A DNA stretch of 64,000 nt. It comes from Knoxdaviesia capensis (taxonomy: Eukaryota; Ascomycota; Sordariomycetes; Microascales; Gondwanamycetaceae). The stretch covers positions 496,001 through 560,000 of the forward strand of contig LNGK01000011.1 in assembly GCA_001510575.1 (NCBI GenBank), written 5' to 3'. Numbering within the stretch: the first letter of the stretch is position 1; each line of letters begins with the position of its first letter. The notes under the pieces were generated by a model. It searched no databases. It saw only the letters and a program-made list of their open reading frames with translations, and was not told where the DNA came from. The position numbers were made by a program, and so were the translations under genes. This document shows, in pieces, positions 12,101 to 25,761 of the stretch.

Positions 12101-15100
12101 ACACGCGTGGGGAGACAGGGGACCGACCAAAGAGGGTCGTACCGAAAATCGAGGTGCGCCGAAGATCCGAAACGACAGAGAGCAGGCCAGATTGGGGGGG
12201 GCGGGTATTGCAGTGTGATCACACATGCGGCGGCCGGTATTCCCACCATCAGTGTACAGTACATTACATTACATGTGAATGCCGGCACAAACACCGGCGT
12301 GGGGAGAACACACGAGAGACGCGCAGTGAGAAGAGAAAGAGACAAAAGAGCCAGCGGATAGCAACAGGGGGAAGCCTAAAGAAATGAGGGGGGGAACAAG
12401 ACAAAAGATCGCGTCTTGCAGCCCGGAAGAGGTGTGGCTGTGATAGGTGTCAAAAAGGCCGCCGCGATGGAATCGCCATCTGGGATCTCGGGGGGGAGGG
12501 GACCTTCGGGTGCTTTTCTGCTGTCCATTTCTGGGATAATCCGGATCTGGGTGATGGGAGTTGGGGTTGGAGGGCAGAAAGGACCCTGGATATGGACTGG
12601 ACAAAAGATCTTTTGGCTGGCTGATACTTGAAACAGAAGGTCGTGGGGTGGGATGGCAGTTAGGGTCTCTTTAGGGTTTTGCATGCGAATCTCCCAGGGG
12701 TCAGTCCCGCCCGATGTAGCGTGCATATTTCCACTGATATGCACAATTTACAAACCGTCTCCCCCCCGACCTCTCCAAAGCAAAAGGTTCACGGACCAGA
12801 TCAGGACGAGAGAGATGCCGGTTTTGTGCAGGGCATGCTTGTGCATCTGTTTCCTGTTGACTCCGACCCCTGACTATGCACCCTCACCGCAACAATCACA
12901 ACCGGCACAAAAAGGGTGCATTCGCCCCCGGTCAAGCCTGGAAGAGCCCAGAACGCGGGTTGCGTGGGGGGAGAAGAGAAGGGGAGAGGCAGAAGGGCGG
13001 CCCTTTGCTCTCTATCTGATCGAATCTCTCCTGGTGTCTCTGCCCCCCAGCCATCACACACACACAAACGCCCCCTCCATCTTCTCTTCTTCCAGGGGGG
13101 GGAACGTTATTTCCCGCTTCCAACCCAGCCCAAAAGAAGAGAGAGGGACGAAGGAGATTTGGACATACAGAAGCGAGAAGAGGAGAGAGAGAGAGGCGAA
13201 AGATTGGGGGGAGAAAAGGGGGTGAAAGAGAGGGGGGGCAGCGAAAGTGGGATGCTACGGGGGGGGGATATGGGGGGGGGCTGTTGTTGTCACATTACGC
13301 GAGAGATTTGACTTTCACTTTGTGTGTGTTCGAGAAGTGTGCCAGAGCTTGCCTTTTGCTCGTGTCCTGCTGGCTCGTTGCTCTCCGTCGCCATCGCGAG
13401 ATGAAGGCGAGATACAGATGGTGTGTACCCCCCGCCGAACCCCAAAGTCGAGCGAGCGAGCCCGGCGGCGGTCCCCGGTACCGGAGCCTGTCTGTCTGTC
13501 TAACTTTCGCAGACGGCATCCCGTCGGCTACGGCTGAGGGGGCGTTTTCCGGTTTTGTGCTGTACGTAACCCAGGCATGAAAGCCCCGGAGCTACAGGCT
13601 ATGGGGGCGGGCCTTTGTGCACAGTATCGTGTATGTGTCTGCCAGGCACACACTGCTACTGTCGTACTCCGGTATGGGCTGTGTAAGTATTTGGGGGGAG
13701 AGGGAGGGTGTGATACCGCTCCGGGGGGGGGCTTTTCCTTTCATGTGTTACGGGGCATGAGCGTGCTGGTCTGAGGCAGGCAGCCACATGTGGGCTGGTT
13801 TGTGAGTGGTGAAGGGCTGGTTTGCTGGGGAGAACGCAAGTGAATACGTACAGTACGTGAGTACGTACGGGGCGAGTGAGGGCTGCTGAACGCAATACCG
13901 AAGAGGGGAGAGGGAAGACCTGTCGCGGGCGGGACGGCGGGGGAACAAGCATCGATGTGGCCGCTGAGAGCTGCTGAAACCCAGCCAAAAATATATGCTT
14001 ACATATAAAAACAAATCAAAACAACTCGTCGGAAAGTGAGAAACATGTCTATCATCTTCAGAGACATCGCAAAAGCCCGGGTGCTCTCACATCCACATTC
14101 TCCAGGTCGTGTTTGCTGCTCCTCCTGCTGGTGCGTGCGTGCTGCCCCCACCTGCACACACAGCGAGTTGCACGAGGATTGTGCACGATTGCAGCACATC
14201 TCACACCGCTCGCACCTGGAAATATGACTGGTATAGTATAATATGATACGTAAAGTCGGCTCACACAAGCCTGTGTGCACGGTGTTTGATGAGGTCGAGT
14301 GCCCCGTACGGCTGAAAAGAGATGCACACACTCACATGCCTCTAGCACACACGCAAGCGAGCTCTGAGTGGGACGCAGAGCCTACGAAAAAATGAAGAAC
14401 CACATGTGAGAGGTGACAGTTGACAGGTCGTTACAATCAATCCATCCTCTCCTCCCCCTCAGTTGCGTGAAATTGCACCACCAGCACCACCACCACCACC
14501 ACCAGCCACTGGACTGGGTCGATCTTAACGGGCTGTTTACACGCACTCCCCAACTAGCCCGCTTGTGAAATTAGGCGGTTGGCACCAGGAAGACAAACAC
14601 AAACACAAACACCCCGACAAACTTGGTTCATCCAGGCCGCTAAACCCCAAGATGTCTTAGGGCCAGACTTCGCTTCTCCATGTCCTCCCCCCACAACGTG
14701 CATTGGTTTACAGTACAGGCTGTTTCTGGGGGGGGGAAGGGTGGGAAAGAGAGAGAGAGAAGGGTAAAGTGGTTGCGTTTGGAATGAGTTAGTGGTTCTA
14801 AGGGTAAGCTGGGACGAAGCGAGAGAGAATGCCCCTGGACAGGCCCTCCCCATAAACACATCTCTGGGACGCCCTAAACAAGCGTGCCCTGAAATTACTA
14901 CGACGACTTGCTATTACCCACAGGGACTGAGTCAGAAGAAAAAAAAAACACCTCAGTGACAAATCACAAAAAGAGGCCCGGACCCAAGTTGTGGTCCCTC
15001 GCCTCCTCGTTTCTCTTCCCACCGCCGTGGATGAGGTGCTGACTGCTTCCTGGGTCCCCGACCCAAGGGCCAGGAACAGAGACTGAGCCCTCGTCGCCCG

Positions 15101-16824
15101 CTGTGCTCTCCTCATGATCTGCTGTCTCGGCCAGCTCCTCGGGAAACGCGAAACCGGGGCAGGCAGGTCGGCCTGGGTCTGTAGTCGTTCCTCCTCGTTT
15201 TTTTCAGGTGTTAGCCGGCGATGTGTCTGCTTATCACCGGTCGTAGTCATCAGAGTGTCAACGTCTATCAGGAAGCTATCTTCAGATCCTCCCAAAGCAC
15301 CGGGCAACGTCTTCGCCACCCACGACTACAGGACCTTTCGTATAATGTTCACGCGTTCCGTGAGAGAGCGAGACACACACACACCCCCACGCCAGAGCAA
15401 GGCCGGGCCCGCTATCTCTGGCCGCCAACAGACCGGGATGGCCAGGCTGCCCCCAATTACGGAAATCTATCGAGCAATCTGGTTTGTGTGATTCTTCACA
15501 GCGGCTTTTGATCTTCCGGGCATTCCTAACATCAAAATACAGTATACACCACTACTGCTCACGGACACAAGCCCGACGGCTTGCTTGGTTCTGCAATCTC
15601 AATCCAATTCCATTCATCAGCAATCACCGCAACTATTGACTCCAAAGTGGCAACTCCCTCCCACCCCCCATCGATCGTTGAGCCTGGGTGTATCTAAAAA
15701 TACGTACACGTCAAAAGAGCCAGGCAAGTATCTCTCACCCCTCAGTGTGCTTCTGAGTTCTGCTTGGTGCGTTAAAACGAGCCGGGTCAGGCCATGTCTT
15801 CCCCTCTCTTCTCGGATCCCGACGCCCCCAGGTCTTTTGGCCCTTTTTGCTATGTGGGGACTTTTGGCCTATAAAAGGATTCCGCAACGGTCTGGAACAC
15901 ACACACTCTCTCTCTCTGGGAAACTTGCTCCTCTTCTCTGTAGCCCCTGTATCCCAGCACATCCCACGCACCCAAAAGGTCCCAAGCGGACGAAGAGGAC
16001 GGGCGGGCCCTGGGAAGTGAGAGTGAACCTCTGCGGTGTTTTTCGTTTTTTTTCTCCTGCTCTGGAATCCAACCCTCCGGGACGCACTAACCCTGCCTCC
16101 CGCCAGCCAGGGGACACCCACACTCACACAGTGAGAGAGAGAGTGGGAGTGGGAGTGACAGAGAGGGAAGCCAGCGAGAAGGCGATGTGAGGCGACGCTG
16201 TACGAGCGGGTATAGACGACGGGGACCCAGTGGAGGCTTTGGTTCCTGGAGGATGGACGGCGGCCAGCCGAAGAGCGGGCATGGCGGTCGCTTGGGCTGG
16301 CGCGCAGAGACGAGATGGAACGTGGAGCGTCGGGTTGGTTGTTGGTTTTTGCTTGGTTGGGTTTTGTTCGCCCAGGTGCGCGGTGTCCTGGAGACCCAAC
16401 CCAACGACGAGGTATCTGGGGCACGCAGAGCCTTCGGATCACATGAGCAGAACACACACGCACACACGTCTCTCTCGCGGCCGTGGCTACAGGGCCGCTT
16501 CAATTCAACCCCCTCGCGTGGAACAAGGAACAAGGCAGAAAAGCTACGCAAAAAAAAGTCCCTTTCCCGTCCCATGGGTCTTCCGGCCTTTTGGGACCTT
16601 TCACTGTCTCTCGCTCTCTGTCCCAGTCTCTCCCTCCCCCTCCCGGAAGCCATGGGGGCCTGCTCCCCGTGGTTGCTGCTCACTGTATCCTCTCTCATCT
16701 CTTACCAACGACGAAGGGGGTCAACGGGTAGATTAGATTGTCCATTTTACCAACAGGAAGGGTCCCTTCGCTATCTAATCTCGCAGGGGGGGCAGGATTC
16801 CCCTGGTTATCAACGTTGAGGTCC

Positions 16825-16863
<39 letters not shown>

Positions 16864-17300
16864 GCGTGTGTGTCCAGGGCACACTATCCCCCCTCTCCCC
16901 TGTCCCGGGGGACTCTCCGGACCAGGGCTCTCCTTGTCTGCACCACTCAGAATCCGTCCCAAAGGTTCAGTGCAGGGTACCAGGGAGGCGTGTGTGCAAA
17001 AGTCTTCTTCTTTCTGTGTGTGTGTGTGTCCCGTCGGAGCGGGAAGAGCAAGCAGAGACAAAGGTGGAGAGACCCAGACCCAAGTCGCTTTGAAATGTCT
17101 TTCTGGGAACTCTGTTTCTTCCCCCTGGGCCAGGGTAGGCGGGCCCATTTCTTTCATATTTTCCTTCTCGATAGTTTACTCAGAGAGAAGGACGGGCAGA
17201 GTTTGTTCCAGGCCTTCCGTTCTTCCTTTTCTACCCCGGCAACGGCCCTTTTATCGTCTCCTCGGTTCTAGTCCTGCTTTAAGTGTGGAGCAGCACACAC
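9101..17300. other. Gene desert, part 2
   Basis: No supportable gene. Contains homopolymer runs of G and C (for example around 9300-9320 and 10070-10082), a (TC)n run at 10719-10738, TTAGGG words at 10403, 12660 and 12671, a TACAGTAC-type motif at 12253-12275, an ACGTAC/GTACGT inverted repeat near 13847, a TACAGTAC near 14710, and a (TG)n tract at 16827-16873. The longest open frames (for example 10061-11347 on the plus strand) have Arg/Ser/Cys-rich low-complexity translations. Confidence 0.6.
16827..16873 (+). repeat. (TG)n microsatellite with GCGTG interruptions
   Basis: About 31 bp of pure TG followed by interrupted TGTGCGTG units. Confidence 0.9.
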
Positions 17301-17303
17301 AAG

Positions 17304-17304
<1 letters not shown>

Positions 17305-17348
<44 letters not shown>
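17305..17348 (+). repeat. (TG)22 microsatellite
   Basis: The longest dinucleotide tract in the window, followed by AG and a further short TG run to 17358. Alternating purine-pyrimidine DNA of this length can adopt Z-form. Confidence 0.9.
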
Positions 17349-17350
<2 letters not shown>

Positions 17351-17779
17351 TGTGTGTGGGATTATCTACTCCACTTGGGGCGTCCCAGAAAACCACATCG
17401 ACCAGAAGGAAGCCGGGCCTGCTACGCGGAGAGAGAGGGCTTGGTGACGGGTCCCCAAAACGTGGGAAAGGCCCAGAAGTTCCGCGAGATTTGGGAATAC
17501 AGGGTTTTTTTTTCTTGGGTCTCTCTGGCTCTGGGACGAGGAAACCTGTGCGCCCGCAGCGGACGAGGTGAATGGGAGGAGGAGGTTGAGTTGGGCCCGG
17601 CAGCAACGTGGCCGGTCGGTTCCTGGACGTTTCTTTGGGCGTGTCGGGACGCCGAGGACGTGGATCCGCGGTTGTCCCTCGCGACAGGACCGGCCGGCCT
17701 GCATGCTTGGGACACACACACACACACAACATCTGGCTATCGTGATGGGTGTTGTCGTTCTGGTATGAGTGGCATAGTA

Positions 17780-17797
17780 GTACAGTACTTACTGTAC
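17780..17797. repeat. GTACAGTA/TACTGTAC inverted repeat
   Basis: Perfect 8-bp arms separated by CT. A member of the dispersed TACAG family. Confidence 0.75.
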
Positions 17798-20700
17798 ATA
17801 CCGGCTTCACTCTTGCAAAGCCCAGTCCCAAAAACGAGCAACGAACAGAAAGAGAAAGACGCTTGGACTGGGCGGCCCGCCCTTCAGCTCAGCACCAGCA
17901 CCCCCGCTTGAAGAATCTGCCTCTTCGCCTTTCGGTTTGTAACCTCCCAGGACAGTAATAGTGTAATAAGCAGACCTGCTTCACCAGGGGTCCCCCGCCT
18001 CTTTCCCCTCTCTCTCTCGTGGTTTTATGCGCAGCCATCACCGCCAGAGAGAAAGACAAGCCGATCATATACCCCGAGGTGTCGGTCCGGCTTCTCGGGC
18101 AGAGATGTGTAGCGGAGCGAATAATGCTCGGCATGGCGGATTCCTCGCTCGTGCCTCTGTGCGCTTTGCACCATTTCCATGACCATGCCCGCAACCTTTC
18201 TGGGAAGGTATAGTGTGCAGGCAGTATAGCCCGGTTGTGAATGTGCATTACTCGGGGGTTTTTTGGGGGGTTTTTTTATCCTACAGGACGAAAAGTCCTC
18301 GTACGGGCGGCCCTGGTGGTTCCCCTGCATCCTCGCAGGCCAAGTGTGGCCCGCGGGCCCAGGGTAGGTGCATAAGTCCACCACCGGCCGAAAACGAAGA
18401 ATTGCAACCTATCACCTCCCATTCCAGTCGTTTGGGCAGGCCAGTGAAGAAGGTGATCGCTGGGTCTCCTCTCTCCCCCCCCCCTGGTAAGGGTTCCGGG
18501 GATACGGGATTTGCAACGGGGAGATTTGAAAGAGGGGAGAGAGAGAGAGAGGGAGAGAGAGGCTGCACGGAAAAGGGTGGTGGTGGTACCAAGCCGAATA
18601 CAGGACAGAGCGTTCCAGCAAGCGATGCGCGAATAATTTGGCGGGCTTTTTTTTTTTTGTTACCAGTCGACTCGCGCTGTCGGGATGTGAGATGTGACAG
18701 ACTGCGGGTTCAGGAGACGCTGTAAAAGCCACCGGGACGCATCAGTTCGTGCGTTCAGCTCGCAGGGGCGAGCGAGCCGGTGACGCCCACTCTCTCTGCC
18801 TCTCTCTCACTCTCTGTCGCGGAGACCCAGACGCGAAAAATATGATAGATGGCATTCTGGCCGTCCAGCTCGGGGGGGCTTCGCCCATCTCCCATCATCA
18901 TCGGCGGTCTCGGCCTGGGAGTGCGAAATTAAAAGCTTCTAGCTTCCAGCGCTGGCCCCTAGCCGACCCGGCCAATTCGCCAGTACTAAACCTTAGGACG
19001 CCGGCTGGACAAGGTGGCGAGACAGTTCCGTTGTCCCGGGTTCGTGGACGCCCCGGCGGCATGCCGACGGTGCTGTCGTATGAGACCGAGGCAGAGGGCT
19101 AGGTCGGCCTCTAGTGAGCAGCAACTTGACAATTTCCCAAGAGATTCGGTCCCTGGGGGGAGGGGCCCTTAATGGCACTTGTCTCCTGGATTTTCCCAGA
19201 TCGCCGGCCCTGGACCCAGCACCCGTCTCCCCGTTCCTCGTCGTTGGGACCGGCCAGGTCAAGGGACTCTGGTCGTCTTTCCTGCCACTCACTCACTCGC
19301 TCACTCACCCTTCTCACACCAGGCCTGGCGCAAAAGGAACTTCAGAAGCAGGTCCCCCCTGGGATAGAGAAGGGGGTGTTATTCCGGGCCTACAGCATTA
19401 CTGCCTGATCCAGACGGTATGAGCCAGGCCTGCTGCCTTTTTGGATCTACCGATAGCTTCGCCCGAGAGGATGTCCTTCCGTTCTTGGGGAACCTTTGTG
19501 TTCCGGCCGGGGGGGGTGTTTGATATATCAAAGGTTTTTAAGGTCAGAGTCCTTCTGGCCACTTCTTTGTTCGGTGGCTAGAAACCGCCCGGCGAGCACC
19601 GGGCCATACAAGTGCAAGGCGAAAAAGGGAACTGGGACACACACCAAAACCTGTGCAAGTCTGGACCGGTCAGGGGCCGCCAGGAGAAATCCATCCATCG
19701 TGCATTGCATATCTGCGGGAAGTGTTCTTGTCTTCATGTGCAGTGTCGTGGAGAGTTCTCGCTGCAGGAGAGAAGAGGCCTCGGCCGCCACGGTGCAGTT
19801 CGTCCCAGCCTCGTTCTCTCGTGCTCTCTCGCCCGCACCTGGATGTTGCCTTCCCTTCGCTTGCCTTCTTTCGTTTCTTTTTCCCCGGGTAACGTGAAGG
19901 GCGGGAGACGTGGTCCAGGGCCGACGGGAAGTACCTCGGCATGCAGAAAAAGGAAAATAGCCGGCAGCCTCCAAGCGTGCAAGCACGGTCCTTGCTCACA
20001 CACAACGCAAATCAACCACCAACGCCACGGAGGGGGAGAGGGGCCCGGATATTGCGTATCACGCAGCTCTTGCTCCTGGCGCCAGAGGGGCCACGGGGGG
20101 AAGCTGGCCGGCATAGCAGTAGTTCTGTTCAGTCGGTATCTATCGATAAGATGAAGGCAAAGGCAAAGACAGAGGACAAATACAGTACAGGGCGCCAAGA
20201 TTGGGCTGTTGCTCGCTTTCCAAAGGGGGAATCCGGTCTCCCCTCAAGGTCCAGGCCAAACCAGTCGTTCACGAGCCTGGGAGCCCTGGTCGGAGAGGCG
20301 CTTTTGTGTGGCTTTGGGCGTGGAAGACCGCCGTGTCCCCCCAGACAAGAAAACCAGCGCCGGGCGGCCAAACACTCGGCGATTGGCAGATTTTCCGATT
20401 CTTGGGACCTCTCTCCACTCAATTGACTGCCTGTATCCCAGAGACGCTTTTTCCTGCTGATTCCTGCTTCCCGGATGCCCCGGGGTCTCGGGCCTTCTGG
20501 CCTGGCCCATATGGTCCCTCGCTCCCCTTGTTTGCGGTGCAAAAAAGAAAAGAATTAATTAAATAGATTAAACCCCCTCCCACACCCGCGGGTCTTGGGG
20601 TTGGTCTACCACAGGGTTGGTTGTCCCTCGCTGGCTCAGACCGCACCCAAGCGGAACCTGCAACGCGCAGTTGTTGTGCCCAAAGGGCCCCTGCGATCTG

Positions 20701-21066
20701 ATACCGCGTGAAAGCACCCTTGTCTTCCGGAGCCCACAGTTTTGGTTTTTTTGGTTGTTTTTTTTTTGCGGTGTCAGATCTGTACAGTACAGTATGGACA
20801 GTATGCACGCTCTTGTCGACCGTGGCGGGCTGCCGTGGTTGCTCTCTCTCATTTCACAGCAAAGAAAGAAGCCACTATTCTATCACATTCCCGTGTGGCC
20901 GGTAGCTGATAGCCCTCTTTTTGCGGGTGCTTGATCTGCCCCAGACGGGAAAACTCAAAGCCGTACAGTTTGCCCGCTGGCATTTCCCCTGCGCTCCCCA
21001 GCACCACGGATGGCCAAACTCGGGGAAAGTGAGAGGTAGTGTTTGCTCAGCATTTGCATTGGAAAA

Positions 21067-21101
21067 TACTGTATACAGTACAGTACAGTGCTGTACTGTA
21101 C
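21067..21101. repeat. Nested TACAG inverted repeats
   Basis: A 14-bp perfect palindrome TACTGTATACAGTA (21067-21080) overlaps 11-bp arms GTACAGTACAG (21078-21088) and CTGTACTGTAC (21091-21101) around a 2-nt spacer. The strongest member of the family. Confidence 0.8.
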
Positions 21102-24100
21102 ACATGCTGCTTTGCTGGGGCGTTGTTTGCGTGAAGCAAACAACAGCAAGCGTCCACCCGTTCTCGCGCGAGAGGAGTCCGTGGGAGGGTCTCGATCCGG
21201 CCTGTTCACTGCACTGTTGCGTGCTCTCTGGACGGGCTCTCTTCCCAAAAAGAGGGTTGGTCGGAGCAAACAAAGCGGTCGGTCCACTTCGGGAGGGGGG
21301 CGAGTCCAAACACGGCACACACACACACTCATACAGTACTATAAGGACACACACGGTCGCGGTCGGTCGCGCTCTGACGGTTCGCACGGGAATGGATGAG
21401 GAGGGGAAGAGGGGGCGTGTGTGCATGCTAACCCACAAGCGCATGTGAATTGGGCAAACCTCCGACAAAAGGCTTGAACAAACGACGCTGAGGAGGTGGA
21501 AACACCTGTTGCGATGGGATGAAACACCGCGTGCAGCAGCACCGCACCGCACCGCACAACTCACGACGAACGGGCTCTGAGAGTTCCAAACACGGGAGAG
21601 CCCACTCGCCCCCCCCCCCATCTCTTGGCCCGTTTCGAGCGTTTTTTTCTCTTTCTTTTCTTTTTTGGGGGACACAGACACACACGCAACAGTCCAGACT
21701 TCTCTTCTTTCGTTCCGGTGATCCACCCGTGTTTCCCCCGTCCGCGCATCACTCTGAACTGAACTCACCGGCCCCTCTCTCTCCATGTTTATCGGCACTT
21801 GCATCCCTCACATGTAACAGCACATCACCGAGCGCGCATCACACAGCGGGCGGTGTGCTCGCAAAGCAGCATGTGCACAGTAGCATTACTCGGTGTTATT
21901 CTTGTTGTTCCCACATGCCCAAAGCGGGCGGTCTTGGTCGGTGCTGGACCCAGAATTGTGCATTGCATCCTCTGCGTTCCCCCTCCTTTCGGCGATCAGA
22001 TAATGCCACATAAAACAGGTGCGTGCAACCGGTATGCACCTTGTGTTTGGATGTTCTGGGTCACTTCTGGGGGGAAGGGGGGGGGGACACCGAGTGCACA
22101 CGTCTCTGGTTTTAATTGATTTGCCTGTGAAGACGAGGTCCGCGCGCTGTGTGTGTTATAGGTGTAAGCTGGTAGGGTAAGTTGTTATGGGTGGCGGTGC
22201 TGGCTGCTCTCTCTATTCAACTGTAGGCTTTTGACACAGGTGGGATTGCACATGCATGTGTCGACCCTAACCCTAATCCACCACCCCCCCAGCGTGAAGG
22301 GAGGAAGAGGCAAAGTCACGAGTTGTTCTTCCTTCCCTTCTTCTGCTAAAAGCCAGCCACACGTGAAATTTAACGCTGCGCGATCTCTCTAGCACGGAGT
22401 AGGAAATCTAAGCGCCGGGCGGCGTTGACCGGACCAGATCCCTAAAAGTCCCCTTCACGTGTCGCTGCCCACTCGGACGAAGCTAGGACACCGCGGTTTG
22501 GAGCCGCGGTGGTACGTGCCCACCGGCGTTGCTGGCTCTGCACCCACTATCAAGCCGTCCACGGGGCGGGCGGGCAGCCACCACGACGCTGTCGAGCAAG
22601 CAGCACATGCGCCGAGCAGAGAAAACAGGTTTCGCGGGTTCTTTCTGGGCCGCCGTGCCCTGTCGCATCGGGGGGGAAGAAAGAACGACACCCAGTGGAC
22701 GACAATGCACGGCCGTATGCGGCACCCGTCACATGCCCAAAGAGGAAGCGCAGTGTCTGGAGTTCCGGGTGGTTTTTCAGGTTCACGGTCGCTGGTGCTG
22801 CTCTGCGCCGCATTGCGATCCTCGGATACGTTGTTTGGTGCTGCTGTCAGAGCTGGTGCGTGTTCTCGCACCCCTCGCCTCGCCTCTCCAGGCCGTGTAT
22901 GGGAGGGTGTTATGGAAAGCCCGAACCCAGCTGGTTTTGGGGTACCGGCCTGTGAGAATCTGGGGAAAATATCACAAGATGAATTTTTTTTTTTTAATAA
23001 TCAGCAGCTGCTGGGTGGGAGAGAGGCTGTTTCCGCTGCTCCGTGCCGTGGGTTCTCCAAAAAGGAACACGGCCTGCATCCTCGGCCGGAACCCAAACCC
23101 ACCACGCCTGGCCAGAATTCCTCAACCCACGGTTACTTGGCCACCCCTCGCCCGGCTGGCTTCCCCAGATTGGGAAAAAAAGGGCCTGGGGCAACGCTGT
23201 TTGGCTCGCCTCAGGTGGCCTTCGGCCGGCACCAGTTCTGCGATCCTGACCTCCAGGCACTCTTCTTTTTTTTCCTGGCCGTCTCTCCCACTCCCCCGAG
23301 CCGGACTAGGAGCGTCTCGAAGCCCTGGCATGCTGGTTCAGAAGCCCTCCGGGCCTTCTAGCCCGCGGTGCAGGCCACAACCACGAGAAACCGGGCCTGT
23401 CTTTTTTGGGTCTGGAAAAAATTTGCACCGGCCCTTCTGGCGGGGTTTGTTCCTGGGGCAAGAGATGGACTCTGGATAAATTGCCGGAGAGGAGGGGAAG
23501 GGGGGGCGTGTGTCGCAATACCTGAAATTCGCCCGGGCCCTAACTCTTTCACTACTGGCACACGTATTTCACACTATTTTAGAGCCGCGAAAGGGACCCA
23601 CGCTCGCCGGTGGTGGTGGAGGGTTCCCCACAAACACGAGGAGCCCGCCGGCTGGACTCCCGCCCGCCGGTAGTGGCTCACTAAGTCACCAGAGCCCTGG
23701 GCAATTTGGGCTAATTACACCAGTGTTTGTGTGGGCTTGCCGTCTTCCGTGTGCTGTTTCACCACGGCTCTCTGTGTGTTCGCGGGCCGGGGAAGCTGGA
23801 CCGGAAGCCACAGAGCAGATGTGACGAGCAAAAAAAGCGCAGAAGGAAAAAAAAAAAAACACCCGCGGTCTAATCTCCCCCTCTGTGCCTTCGAAAAATG
23901 TGACTGCCCCCTATGTGACTGCGCGGTGTTGGTTCTCCTCTCTGCCCGTCGGATCCAGGCAGCGGATGCGGTACTGTGACATTTCTGTGTTCCGTCCGGG
24001 GAGCGGTTCCGCTGGGAAAGTGTGGTTGGTTTCCTTCTCTCTCTGTCTACCATGTGTGTGTGTGCGTGTGTGGAAAAGTGCTCGGGGCCTGCCTCTTCCG

Positions 24101-24496
24101 AACCTTCACACACACACACAAGAAAACCAAAACGGTAACCACCGGTTTGAGAAGTTCGCACACCCGCAAGAAGAGTAGCGGTCAGGGATGCAGACAGAAC
24201 GAAGAAAAGAAAACTGGAGCCCAGAAGCTGCGCCGGGACGATCAGGGCCCATTCGCGGGTCTAGACTCTCTCTCTCTCTGTCTCTTTCTGTCTCTTTCTG
24301 TCTGGCCTCCTCTTTTTTTGGCCTCTATGATGATTGTTTCTGTCACAGCACGAAAAGTGGACAAAGAAGGCCCAAGTAAAGCATATGCCGAGGAGGGGGA
24401 TTTTCTTTTCCCCTGGCTCCTCGGTTTCTTCTGGGTCTTCGTCTTCTTCCCCCCTCGGGATTACGGCCCAGATGCCCCGGTGGGACCTATAGCGCT

Positions 24497-24590
24497 TCGA
24501 TACTTTCGGCCGACTCTGTGCTGACTGTTCCGACGGATCACCGCATCGATACTTTCGGACTGCCTTGTGCTGACTGTTCCGATGGATTAC
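24497..24590 (+). repeat. Imperfect tandem duplication, period 49 bp
   Basis: TCGATACTTTCGG and TGTGCTGACTGTTCCGA recur in both copies (24497-24540 and 24546-24590), with about 15 percent divergence by eye. Confidence 0.7.
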
Positions 24591-25543
24591 GTTACCGGTC
24601 TGGAAGGAGGGATTTTCTGCGGTTGTGCGGTCTTTTGTGCGGGTGGTTAGATGTCGGCGACTTTTCGACATATGTCAAGACGCCCAACAAGGAGCGAAGG
24701 GAAAAAGGTCCGAGGAAGAGCTCACTCCAATCTACTACAGTACTGGAGGGAACCGTGGCAGCCACCACAGCCACGGAACAAAGCATCTCCTCCCCCGGCC
24801 AGCCAGCCACACCGGCCGTGTTCCGTCCGAGCATGCCGCCACCAACGGTTTACCTGAAGCGAAATCGACCAACTAAGTCCAGGCCCACGTTTTGTGCTGG
24901 TGCTGGTGTTGGTGTTGGTGCTGGGCAACACCGCGTCGTAGCGCGATGGCCGAGCTGGAGGTGGATTGTGCCCCCCGCGACTGGCGCGAACACTAACTAA
25001 CCCCCGAGCAGTGTGTGTGTGGGAGAAACGAAACGCGACGGAACAAGGCGTCGCGGTGGTACAGCCTCGCGTCTTTGGCAGCAGCAGCAGCAGCCGCGCG
25101 TGTCCCGTCGCGGTGGGGGACGAAGACAGACGAAGACAGACGAAGCGTGCGTCACGAGTGTTTCTCGCGCCTTTCTGTGGTGTGGGTGGTGGACGGAACG
25201 AAGAATGACGGAGGTGGGGGGGCGCGTGCATATCGCGTCCTCCATTCACTCTCCATACTAGCACTGTACAGTACAGTACACCTGCAAATACATCGTTAGT
25301 AAAAGCGCCGGTGGGCGATCCAAGAGCATCTGGCGGAAGGGGGGCTGTTCAGCCCTGCTGTATGGACAGAATGACCACCACCGCCAAATGACCAAAATCA
25401 CAAACAAAATGTATCCAACCAACCCCACGCTCGCTGCGCGACTTCTGCCTAGACTGACTTCATCGTGGGTTTCCCCTCTTCGTCAGTGACGGTGTGGCAG
25501 TCTTTTGATCGTCCTCCTTTCTTCATCCGGGCAAAGTCATCCA

Positions 25544-25544
<1 letters not shown>

Positions 25545-25589
<45 letters not shown>
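25545..25589 (+). repeat. Run of 45 C
   Basis: Uninterrupted cytosine homopolymer. Its true length in the genome is uncertain because such runs are error-prone in sequencing. Confidence 0.85.
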
Positions 25590-25728
25590 ATCTACACCCC
25601 CGTGGGGACTATTCGGCGTCTTTTTTGGCCTCTCTCTTGCTCCTCCTCAGGCCTGCTGGCTGCGGAGGGAAATGACGTGGGGAAGAGACGCCAAAAGACC
25701 TCCCCCTTCCGACGAGCAGAAGCGTGAG

Positions 25729-25759
<31 letters not shown>
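25729..25759 (+). repeat. Run of 31 A
   Basis: Uninterrupted adenine homopolymer 140 bp after the 45-C run. No upstream open frame suggests a retroposed poly(A) tail. Confidence 0.85.

Positions 25760-25761
<2 letters not shown>

Larger units (their letters stand above)
17301..25500. other. Gene desert, part 3
   Basis: No supportable gene. Includes the longest GT tract of the window (17305-17348), TACTGTA/TACAGTA inverted repeats at 17780-17797 and 21067-21101, GTACAGTAC motifs near 20187, 20781, 21331, 24733 and 25263, a (GA)n tract at 18535-18561, tandem CCCTAACCCTAA at 22265-22276, G-rich boxes at about 21409, 23500 and 25214, and a 49-bp-period tandem duplication at 24497-24590. Translations of the open frames are not protein-like. 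Confidence 0.6.

Noticed and set aside
16826..17911. 361-codon plus-strand open frame
   Set aside because: Starts in and spans two long GT tracts that simply encode CVCV repeats without stops.
20875..21804. 309-codon minus-strand open frame in the desert
   Set aside because: Ser/Cys/Val-rich, runs through the TACAG dyads and CA repeats, no recognisable family.
25545..25759. Retroposon footprint (C run plus poly-A)
   Set aside because: No target-site duplication or upstream reading frame; the A run stands alone and may be a plain homopolymer.
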